A DNA stretch of 46,150 nucleotides, taken from NCBI RefSeq assembly GCF_019090165.1, contig NZ_JAHRIB010000211.1, positions 1 through 46,150 of the forward strand, written 5' to 3'. Positions within the stretch are counted from its first letter, which is position 1; each line of letters begins with the position of its first letter. The notes below the pieces were generated by a model. It had not been told where the DNA came from, ran no database searches, and saw only the letters and a program-made list of their open reading frames with translations. The translations under genes were made by a program, and so were the position numbers. Below, piece by piece: positions 39,956-46,150 of this stretch. The stretch is from Streptomyces sp. BV286 (lineage in GTDB: Bacteria; Actinomycetota; Actinomycetes; Streptomycetales; Streptomycetaceae).

Positions 39956-41272
39956 ATGGCGGCAGGCGCCCCCAGGATCTTCGTGTCGCACCTCGCCGGC
40001 ATCGCCGTCTTCGACCCGAGCGGTGACCAGGTGGGACGCGTGCGCGACCTGGTCGCCATCCTGCGCGTCGGACGGCGGCCCCCTCGGCTCCTCGGCCTCG
40101 TCGTCGAACTGTCCACCCGCCGCCGCATCTTCCTGCCCATGACCCGCGTGACCGGTATCGAGTCGGGTCAGGTCATCACCACCGGCGTGCTGAACGTCCG
40201 CCGTTTCGAGCAGCGCCCCACCGAGCGGCTCGTGCTCGGCGAGCTCCTGGACCGGCGCGTCACGCTCGTCGAGACCGGCGGACCGTCCGAGACCGTCACC
40301 GTTCTGGACGTGTCCATCCAGCAGCTGCCCGCCCGCCGCGACTGGGAGATCGACCGGGTCTTCGTCCGGAAGGGGAAGCCGGGCGGCACGTTCCGGCGGG
40401 CCAGGGGGGAGACGCTGACCGTCGAGTGGTCGGCCGTCACCGGGTTCTCGCTGGAGGAGCACGGGCAGGGCGCCGAGAACCTGCTCGCGACCTTCGAGCA
40501 GCTGCGCCCCGCCGACCTCGCCAACGTCCTGCACCACCTGTCCCCCAAACGGCGTGCCGAGGTCGCGGCGGCCCTGGACGACGACCGGCTCGCCGACGTC
40601 CTGGAGGAGCTCCCGGAGGACGACCAGATCGAGATCCTCGGCAAGCTCAAGGAGGAGCGCGCCGCGGACGTCCTGGAGGCCATGGACCCCGACGACGCGG
40701 CCGACCTGCTCGGCGAGCTGCCGGAGGAGGACAAGGAACGGCTGCTGGCGCTGATGCGTCCGGACGACGCGGCGGACGTACGGCGGCTGATGGCGTACGA
40801 GGAGCGCACGGCCGGTGGTCTGATGACGACCGAACCGATCGTGCTGCGGCCCGACGCGACCGTCGCGGACGCGCTCGCCCGGGTGCGCAACCCCGACCTC
40901 TCGCCCGCGCTGGCCGCCCAGGTGTACGTGTGCCGTCCGCCGGACGAGACGCCGACCGGCAAGTACCTGGGAACGGTCCACTTCCAGCGGCTCCTGCGCG
41001 ATCCGCCGTACACGCTCGTGGGCTCGATGATCGACGACGACCTGCGGCCGCTGGACCCGGAGGCCGTGCTGCCCGTCGTGGCCGGATTCTTCGCGACGTA
41101 CGACATGGTCGCGGCGCCCGTCGTCGACGAGAGCGGCTCGCTGCTGGGCGCGGTCACCGTGGACGACGTGCTCGACCACATGCTGCCCGAGGACTGGCGG
41201 GAGACGGAGTTCCACCTGGACGGGGAGCCGTCCGCACAGGCGTCCGGCGAGGGGGCCCCGCATGACTCCTGA
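39956..41272 (+). CDS. Soluble PRC-barrel/MgtE_N/CBS protein (magnesium sensor-like)
   Basis: A 438-residue cytosolic protein. Residues about 5-160 hold PRC-barrel-like repeats (FVSHLAGIAVFDPSGDQVG). About 185-290 form the acidic MgtE N superhelix (ADLANVLHHLSPKRRAEVAA, LPEEDKERLLALMRPDDAAD). About 290-425 form a CBS pair (AGGLMTTEPIVLRPDATVADAL to GAVTVDDVLDHMLPEDW). These are the Mg2+-sensing parts of an MgtE channel, but there is no transmembrane domain. Its 3' end overlaps the DUF1003 gene by 11 bp, so the two proteins are probably partners. From memory Rv1232c is the mycobacterial counterpart. Confidence 0.9.
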   Translation: MAAGAPRIFVSHLAGIAVFDPSGDQVGRVRDLVAILRVGRRPPRLLGLVVELSTRRRIFLPMTRVTGIESGQVITTGVLNVRRFEQRPTERLVLGELLDRRVTLVETGGPSETVTVLDVSIQQLPARRDWEIDRVFVRKGKPGGTFRRARGETLTVEWSAVTGFSLEEHGQGAENLLATFEQLRPADLANVLHHLSPKRRAEVAAALDDDRLADVLEELPEDDQIEILGKLKEERAADVLEAMDPDDAADLLGELPEEDKERLLALMRPDDAADVRRLMAYEERTAGGLMTTEPIVLRPDATVADALARVRNPDLSPALAAQVYVCRPPDETPTGKYLGTVHFQRLLRDPPYTLVGSMIDDDLRPLDPEAVLPVVAGFFATYDMVAAPVVDESGSLLGAVTVDDVLDHMLPEDWRETEFHLDGEPSAQASGEGAPHDS

Positions 41273-41858
41273 GCGCGAGGCCCGCGAACGGGCCGCCACC
41301 GGGGCGAGTGCCACCACCCGGCCGCGCACCCGGCTCGACCAGCCGCAGCCGCCTCGGCGCCGCTTCCTGCCCGAGTACGACCCGGAGGCCTTCGGCCGGC
41401 TCTCCGAGCGGATCGCCCGCTTCCTCGGCACGGGGCGGTTCATCGTCTGGATGACGGTCGTCATCATCCTGTGGGTGGTGTGGAACGTGTCGGCGCCGCG
41501 TGACCTGCGTTTCGACAATTACCCGTTCATCTTCCTGACCCTGATGCTCTCGCTCCAGGCCTCGTACGCCGCCCCGCTGATCCTCCTCGCGCAGAACCGG
41601 CAGGACGACCGCGACAAGGTCAATCTCGAACAGGACCGCAAGCAGAACGAGCGGTCCATCGCGGACACCGAGTACCTGACCCGGGAGATCGCCGCGCTGC
41701 GTGTGGGCCTCGGCGAGGTCGCCACCCGCGACTGGATCCGCTCCGAGCTGGAGGACCTGGTCAAGGAGCTGGAGGACCGGCGTTCCGGCGGGCACGGCGA
41801 CGGTCGTGTCGTATTCCCGGCAGAACACCCTCGGGGACGTGACGTAGACGACCGGTGA
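41262..41858 (+). CDS. DUF1003 membrane protein
   Basis: A 198-residue protein with a Pro/Arg-rich N-terminus, two membrane helices (RFIVWMTVVIILWVVWNV and FIFLTLMLSLQASYAAPLIL) separated by the DUF1003 signature LRFDNYPF, then LLAQNRQDDRDKVNLEQDR, which is typical of DUF1003, and a helical cytoplasmic tail. ATG 41262 lies inside the last codons of the MgtE-like gene. The function is unknown. Coupling with the sensor-like protein suggests a Mg2+-linked membrane complex. Confidence 0.92.
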   Translation: MTPEREARERAATGASATTRPRTRLDQPQPPRRRFLPEYDPEAFGRLSERIARFLGTGRFIVWMTVVIILWVVWNVSAPRDLRFDNYPFIFLTLMLSLQASYAAPLILLAQNRQDDRDKVNLEQDRKQNERSIADTEYLTREIAALRVGLGEVATRDWIRSELEDLVKELEDRRSGGHGDGRVVFPAEHPRGRDVDDR

Positions 41859-41888
41859 GAGGCTTTCCGGCCCCCCGGCCGGGCGCCG

Positions 41889-41894
41889 TACCAT
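41889..41894 (+). promoter_or_regulatory. -10 box of a probable leaderless promoter (mrp)
   Basis: TACCAT fits TANNNT and ends 7 nt before ATG 41902; no ribosome-binding site is present. Confidence 0.5.
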
Positions 41895-41901
41895 CGACCC
41901 C

Positions 41902-43035
41902 ATGGCTACGGAAGACGCGGTGCGTGAAGCACTGGCGACGGTGAACGACCCCGAGATCCAGCGACCCATCACCGAGCTGGGGATGGTCAAATCGGTGGGG
42001 CTCGGCGCGGACGGTTCGGTCGCGGTCGCGGTGTACCTGACCGTCTCCGGCTGCCCGATGCGCGAGACCATCACGAAGAACGTGACGGAGGCGGTCTCGC
42101 GGGTCGAGGGCGTCACGCGCGTCGACGTCACGCTGGACGTGATGAGCGACGAGCAGCGCAAGGACCTGGCGTCCGCGCTCCGAGGCGGCCAGGCCGAGCG
42201 CGAGGTCCCCTTCGCCAAGCCGGGCTCGCTCACACGCGTGTACGCGGTCGCGTCCGGCAAGGGCGGCGTGGGCAAGTCGTCCGTGACGGTCAACCTCGCG
42301 GCGGCGATGGCCGCGGACGGCCTCAAGGTCGGTGTCGTGGACGCCGACATCTACGGCCACTCCGTGCCGCGCATGCTCGGCGCGGACGGCCGCCCGACCC
42401 AGGTCGAGAACATGATCATGCCGCCGTCGGCGCACGGCGTGAAGGTCATCTCGATCGGCATGTTCACCCCGGGCAACGCGCCCGTCGTGTGGCGCGGCCC
42501 GATGCTCCACCGCGCCCTGCAGCAGTTCCTCGCGGACGTCTACTGGGGCGACCTGGACGTGCTGCTCCTGGACCTCCCGCCGGGCACCGGCGACATCGCG
42601 ATCTCGGTGGCGCAGCTCGTCCCGAACGCGGAGATCCTCGTCGTGACGACCCCCCAGCAGGCCGCCGCCGAGGTGGCCGAGCGGGCCGGCTCGATCGCCG
42701 TCCAGACCCACCAGAAGATCGTCGGCGTCGTCGAGAACATGGCGGGGCTGCCCTGCCCCCACTGCGACGAGATGGTGGACATCTTCGGCACGGGCGGCGG
42801 CCAGTCGGTCGCCGACGGGCTGACCCGCACCACCGGCGCCACCGTCCCGGTCCTCGGTTCCATCCCCATCGACGTCCGCCTCCGCGAAGGCGGCGACGAC
42901 GGCAGGCCGGTGGTCCTGACCGACCCCGACTCCCCCGCCGGCTCCGCCCTCCGTGCCATCGCGGGCAAGCTGGGCGGCCGTCAGCGCGGCCTGTCGGGCA
43001 TGTCCCTGGGAATCACCCCGCGGAACAAGTTCTAG
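41902..43035 (+). CDS. mrp: Mrp/NBP35 family Fe-S cluster carrier ATPase
   Basis: A 377-residue protein. The N-terminal MIP18/DUF59 domain (1-90) has the conserved SGCPM (C51). The ParA/MinD-like ATPase follows, with the deviant Walker A GKGGVGKS (119-126), VVDADIYGHSVPRMLG and LDLPPGTGDIAIS. The CPHC motif (285-288) is the Fe-S-bridging pair used at the dimer interface. It carries and hands over [4Fe-4S] clusters to apo-proteins. ATG 41902 seems leaderless. It is followed by a very strong bidirectional terminator. Confidence 0.95.
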   Translation: MATEDAVREALATVNDPEIQRPITELGMVKSVGLGADGSVAVAVYLTVSGCPMRETITKNVTEAVSRVEGVTRVDVTLDVMSDEQRKDLASALRGGQAEREVPFAKPGSLTRVYAVASGKGGVGKSSVTVNLAAAMAADGLKVGVVDADIYGHSVPRMLGADGRPTQVENMIMPPSAHGVKVISIGMFTPGNAPVVWRGPMLHRALQQFLADVYWGDLDVLLLDLPPGTGDIAISVAQLVPNAEILVVTTPQQAAAEVAERAGSIAVQTHQKIVGVVENMAGLPCPHCDEMVDIFGTGGGQSVADGLTRTTGATVPVLGSIPIDVRLREGGDDGRPVVLTDPDSPAGSALRAIAGKLGGRQRGLSGMSLGITPRNKF

Positions 43036-43125
43036 GCTCTCTGCGCGACACCGGGGGCCGGGCGACCCTCCAGGGGCGCCCGGTGCCGCAGCACCGGCCA
43101 CCTCCCGGCCGCACCCGACGCACCG

Positions 43126-43175
43126 CACACGCCGAAGGGGGCACCGTCACTCGACGGTGCCCCCTTCGGCGTGTG
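43126..43175. terminator. Bidirectional 23-bp perfect-stem terminator
   Basis: A 23-bp perfect stem (core GGGGGCACCGTC / GACGGTGCCCCC) around an ACTC loop lies between the convergent mrp stop (43035) and the stop of the gene at 43183. Confidence 0.92.
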
Positions 43176-43182
43176 CCGCCGG

Positions 43183-43839
43183 TCAGGCGTACGTACCGAT
43201 GTCCTTGATCACGGCGAAGGCCAGCCCGTACGCGCTCATGCCCCGCCCGTACGCGCCCAGGTGGACCCCTTCCTGGGTGGAGCCCGCAAGGACCCAGCCG
43301 AACTCGGACTCCCGGTAGTGGAAGGGCGTCGGCACCCCGTCCACGGGAAGGGACAGCGTCGACCAGTCGGAGCCCGTCAGGTCGTCCGCGAGGACCCATG
43401 CCGTCTCGGTCTGCTGGTCCAGCCAGTCGTCGCGCAGGGTGTGGTCCATCTGGCCGGGCCAGGTGAAGGACAGCAGTCCCACCCCGGCGAGCCAGGCCGC
43501 GGAGGACACCGAGGTGGCCTCCAGCAGTCCCGTGCCGTCGGCACTGCGCCGCACGGGGTTGGCCGCGACGGTGACCACGACCGCGAACCGTTCCTTGTCC
43601 TCGGTGGACTCGCTGCGTACCGAAGGCTCGTCGCCGTGTCCGATCGAGCCGTGCTCGATGGCCCCGTCGGCCGAGGCGCCGACCTGCATCAGCCAGCGCG
43701 GCCCCGTGAAGGCCTCATCGAGGCCGTACCACGGGAAGGGCGCCAGCAGGTAGCCGTCGACCGTGCGCCGGGCGGAGGGAACCTGCTGTCCGCCCTCCGC
43801 GGCCGGCGCCTGCGCGCCTACCCGACTTGTCGTCTCCAT
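43183..43839 (-). CDS. Conserved hypothetical protein
   Basis: A 218-residue protein without a signal peptide or membrane helix. Segments such as YLLAPFPWYGLDEAFTGPRWL, GVGLLSFTWPGQMDHTLRDD and PFHYRESEFGWVLAGSTQEG look structured and conserved, but I do not recognise the family. ATG 43839 follows AGGAGG at about 10 nt. A TATCCT -10-like hexamer (minus strand, 43923-43928) lies about 85 bp upstream. It sits between mrp and tatB. Confidence 0.8.
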   Translation of the reverse strand: METTSRVGAQAPAAEGGQQVPSARRTVDGYLLAPFPWYGLDEAFTGPRWLMQVGASADGAIEHGSIGHGDEPSVRSESTEDKERFAVVVTVAANPVRRSADGTGLLEATSVSSAAWLAGVGLLSFTWPGQMDHTLRDDWLDQQTETAWVLADDLTGSDWSTLSLPVDGVPTPFHYRESEFGWVLAGSTQEGVHLGAYGRGMSAYGLAFAVIKDIGTYA

Positions 43840-43922
43840 CTGCCCGGACGCCTCCTCGCTCTAGTCGAACCGGGCGCCCCGCCCCCCTTCGGGCGTTCCT
43901 CCGGTCCGCACAACAACTAGGC

Positions 43923-43928
43923 AGGATA
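43923..43928 (-). promoter_or_regulatory. Candidate -10 box of the 218-residue gene
   Basis: Minus-strand TATCCT fits TANNNT and gives a leader of about 75 nt carrying an AGGAGG ribosome-binding site. The -35 region is weak. Confidence 0.4.
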
Positions 43929-44121
43929 GCCACAGGTCTCCGGCGGGCCGGGAAACCGGTCGGCACTTGGCCCTCGTACGCGGCGCATCCGGCCCGCCCC
44001 GAGGGGACGGAATCCGGGCGGTGTACGGGGAGACGGACGGCGTTCGACTGAAAGTGAAACGTGTTCCGGTCGGCGGGCGTGCCGCCCCGGGGGCGGGCCG
44101 CGGGGCGGGTCCGCCCGTGGC

Positions 44122-44583
44122 TCAGGTGGCGTCCGCGTCGAACGGCGGGCGCTCGACCGCCGCGGGCTTCTCGGGCTTCTTCGTCATGTCGACGGAGCCG
44201 CCGGTGGAGCCCCCCGAGGACGAGGAGGAGGAAGCGGACGAGGAAGAGGAGGACTCGATCTCCCGGCCGTGCACGGCGTCCGTGACGTCGGCCATCTCCT
44301 TCTTCAGGTCGAAGCCGTTCCGGATCTCCTTGAGCCCCAGCTCGTCGTTGTCCAGCTGCTTGCGGATGAACGTCTTGGGGTTGAGGTCCTCGAACTCGAA
44401 GTCCTTGAACTCCGGGCCCAGCTCCTCACGGATGTCCGCCTTGGCGCTCTCCGAGAAGTCACGGATCTTGCGGATGGTGCGCGTGACGTCCTGGATCATC
44501 TTCGGGAGCTTCTCCGGGCCGAAGACGAGCACGGCAAGGACGACGAGCGTCACCAGCTCGAGCGGTCCTATGTCATTGAACAC
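44122..44583 (-). CDS. tatB: TatB, Sec-independent protein translocase subunit
   Basis: A 153-residue TatB. Short N-terminus with the conserved VFNDIGPLELVTLVVLAVLV membrane helix containing the functional Glu, the FGPEKLPKMI hinge, then the amphipathic helix DVTRTIRKIRDFSESAKADI and a longer helical tail. A serine tract of over ten residues (about 115-130) and a Lys/Pro segment end the protein. TatB with TatC recognises twin-arginine signal peptides. GTG 44583 follows AAGGAG at 7 nt, which settles the start against the longer open frame upstream. The HtrA-type protease gene lies 296 bp upstream on the same strand. Confidence 0.95.
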   Translation of the reverse strand: MFNDIGPLELVTLVVLAVLVFGPEKLPKMIQDVTRTIRKIRDFSESAKADIREELGPEFKDFEFEDLNPKTFIRKQLDNDELGLKEIRNGFDLKKEMADVTDAVHGREIESSSSSSASSSSSSGGSTGGSVDMTKKPEKPAAVERPPFDADAT

Positions 44584-44855
44584 CTTGCAGCTCCTTGCGA
44601 TGTCCTCGGCGCTCGGCAGGTCATTCCGTGGTCCGGGCCGGGTCCACGGTACCCGGCGATCCTGTCTGTCCGGTACTGTCCCGGGTCCTCCGACCGCGTG
44701 TGGAGGGCGGGTTTTCCAGGATGTTTGCCTTGGAGGGCGGGGGTGCGGGCCCTTCTTCGTACGGCGCCTGCCTCTCCCCGGGCGGTTCCTGCCGGATCCG
44801 CCGGCCACCGGCCCGCCGGCCCCGGTCCGTGCCGGTCACCGTCCGCGCCGGCCCT

Positions 44856-44887
44856 CGCCCGTGTCAGTCACCGCCCGTGTCAGTCAC
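44856..44887. repeat. 16-bp tandem duplication at the htrA stop codon
   Basis: Two exact copies of CGCCCGTGTCAGTCAC abut at 44856-44871 and 44872-44887. The copy nearer the gene contains the htrA stop. Confidence 0.85.
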
Positions 44888-46150
44888 CGTCGGCGGAGCC
44901 CAGGACGAGGGTGACCTTCCGTTCCTTGCCGTCGCGCTCCAGCGTCAGCTCCAGCTCGTCGCCCGGCCGGTGCGCACGCGTCTTGACGATGAGCTCCTCG
45001 CCGGAGTGCACGCGCTGCCCGTCGACCTCGGTGATGACGTCGCCGGCCTTGATGCCGGCCCGGGCACCGGGGCCGCCCCGGTTGACCGGCGGGCCGCCGT
45101 CGTTGCTCTTGGTGCCGACCCGGGCGCCGTCACCGCTGTACTCCATGTCGAGGGTCACGCCGATCACGGGGTGCGTCGCCCTGCCGGTGTTGATGAGTTC
45201 CTCGGCGACGCGCTTGCCCTGGTTGATGGGGATGGCGAAACCGAGGCCGATCGAGCCGGACTGGCCGCCCTCCAGGTCGGAGCCGCTGTCGGCGGAGCGG
45301 ATGGCGCTGTTGATGCCGATGACGCGGGCCTTGGAGTCGACCAGTGGGCCGCCGGAGTTGCCGGGGTTTATCGGGGCGTCCGTCTGCAGCGCGTCCACGT
45401 ACGAGATGTCGCTGCCGTCGCCCTCCTCGCCGCCCGCCGTGATGGGGCGCTCCTTGGCGCTGATGATGCCCGCGGTGACGGTGTTCTCCAGGTCGAAGGG
45501 GGCTCCGATGGCGACGACGGGGTCGCCGACCTGGACGTTGTCGGAGTTGCCGAGCGGGAGGGGTTTGAGGCCGCTGACGCCGCTGACCTTGACCACGGCG
45601 AGGTCGTACCCGCTGTCGTGGCCCACCATCTTGGCCCGGGCGGTCTGGCCGCCGCTGAAGGTCACGGATATCTCGCCGCTGCCGTCCGCCGGGTCGACGA
45701 CGTGGTTGTTGGTGAGGATGTGGCCCCGCCGGTCGAGCACGAAGCCCGTGCCGGTGCCCTGCGCGTCCGAGCCGCTCACGTGCAGGGTCACCACGCTGGG
45801 CAGTGCGCTGGCCGCGATCCCGGCCACGCTGTCCGCGGCCCGCCCCTTGGCCTCGACGCCGGCCTGCGGCAACTCGACGTCCTCGATCCCGCCGGTCCGC
45901 TCCAGGTAGGCGCCCACGGCTCCGCCGACGCCGCCGGACACGAGGGCGAGCAGTGCGGCCCCGAGGACCAGGCCGCGCCGGGTCCGCCCGCGGCGCTCGC
46001 CCGGTGTCTCGACGGCGGCCCCGCTGTTCTGGAGGGGAGCGGCGGCCCAGGGGTCGTAGTGCTGCCAGGGGATGTGCGCAGCGGGGGGACCGGCGGCCGC
46101 GGGGGCTGCTGGCCGGTCGGTGGAGTCGTGGGGCGGGGCGGGGTGAGGGG
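44880..46150 (-). CDS. HtrA/DegP-like membrane-anchored S1C serine protease (5' end outside window)
   Basis: At least 422 residues, open to the window edge with no start seen. Order: disordered Pro/Ala-rich cytoplasmic part; one membrane helix (LVLGAALLALVSGGVGGAVG); the chymotrypsin-like protease with catalytic His in ILTNNHVVD, Asp in SGYDLAVVKV and Ser in PGNSGGPLVD; a C-terminal PDZ domain (GGPGARAGIKAGDVITEVDG). It is an extracytoplasmic quality-control protease. In mycobacteria htrA lies beside tatB and the SigE system by memory, so a sigma/anti-sigma pair is expected beyond the window edge. Confidence 0.92.
   Translation of the reverse strand, partial: PHPAPPHDSTDRPAAPAAAGPPAAHIPWQHYDPWAAAPLQNSGAAVETPGERRGRTRRGLVLGAALLALVSGGVGGAVGAYLERTGGIEDVELPQAGVEAKGRAADSVAGIAASALPSVVTLHVSGSDAQGTGTGFVLDRRGHILTNNHVVDPADGSGEISVTFSGGQTARAKMVGHDSGYDLAVVKVSGVSGLKPLPLGNSDNVQVGDPVVAIGAPFDLENTVTAGIISAKERPITAGGEEGDGSDISYVDALQTDAPINPGNSGGPLVDSKARVIGINSAIRSADSGSDLEGGQSGSIGLGFAIPINQGKRVAEELINTGRATHPVIGVTLDMEYSGDGARVGTKSNDGGPPVNRGGPGARAGIKAGDVITEVDGQRVHSGEELIVKTRAHRPGDELELTLERDGKERKVTLVLGSADGD

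Noticed and set aside
1..46150. tRNA genes, CRISPR arrays, insertion sequences or prophage
   Set aside because: I looked for regular spacer arrays, transposase or integrase proteins, and tRNA-like cloverleafs and found none.

Overview
The window is high-GC actinobacterial DNA. Codons end almost always in G or C, GTG, TTG and probable CTG starts are common, and the protein set (MoeZ, AdnA/AdnB helicase-nucleases, SlpD/SlpE-type lipoproteins, DUF3107, DUF3152, DUF1003, TatB) points to a Streptomyces chromosome, core rather than arm. I see no insertion sequence, phage gene, CRISPR array, tRNA or rRNA. About 35 genes are supported; the first (adnB, 3' end missing) and the last (htrA-like, 5' end missing) run off the window.

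Layout. 1-7070 (minus): adnB and adnA, a heterodimeric recombination helicase-nuclease, and an alkyltransferase-like protein. 7256-13481 (plus): a membrane protein joining a degenerate kinase fold to a flippase domain, then two paralogous lipoprotein peptidases. 13619-20255 (minus): moeZ, preceded by a tightly coupled four-gene block: PelF-like glycosyltransferase, eight-pass membrane protein, sugar-nucleotide epimerase and spherulin-4/GH166-like protein. 20850-23542 (minus): a DUF3152 metalloprotease-like protein and an alpha/beta hydrolase. 23846-25836 (plus): a small acidic protein, a TetR regulator, DUF3107 and a small membrane protein. 25962-29683: a ferritin-like protein and a DEAD-box RNA helicase with a long basic repeat tail. 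29815-36716: a second alpha/beta hydrolase, a NYN nuclease, a 50-residue conserved peptide, MarC, a PHP phosphoesterase, a zinc-ribbon protein, an MFS exporter with an operator-bearing promoter, and a SUFU-domain protein. 37231-41858: corA with a long structured leader, a small leaderless gene, a lipoprotein, and an MgtE-like cytosolic sensor protein overlapping a DUF1003 membrane protein. 41902-46150: mrp (Fe-S carrier), a conserved hypothetical, tatB and an HtrA protease.

From memory, two parts match gene orders in Mycobacterium tuberculosis: roughly Rv3201c-Rv3211 (adnB, adnA, alkyltransferase-like, moeB1, DUF3152, TetR, DUF3107, ferritin-like, rhlE) and roughly Rv1223-Rv1239c (htrA, tatB, mrp, Rv1231c/Rv1232c, corA). 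The polysaccharide block and the flippase/peptidase block interrupt this conserved order, so they are the accessory-looking parts.

Most interesting: the Pel-like polysaccharide block with a 15-codon mini-cistron; the flippase-pseudokinase fusion; the corA leader; six genes that look leaderless; an operator inside the MFS promoter spacer; and in-frame repeats in several proteins, including an 18-bp array that straddles the moeZ stop codon.
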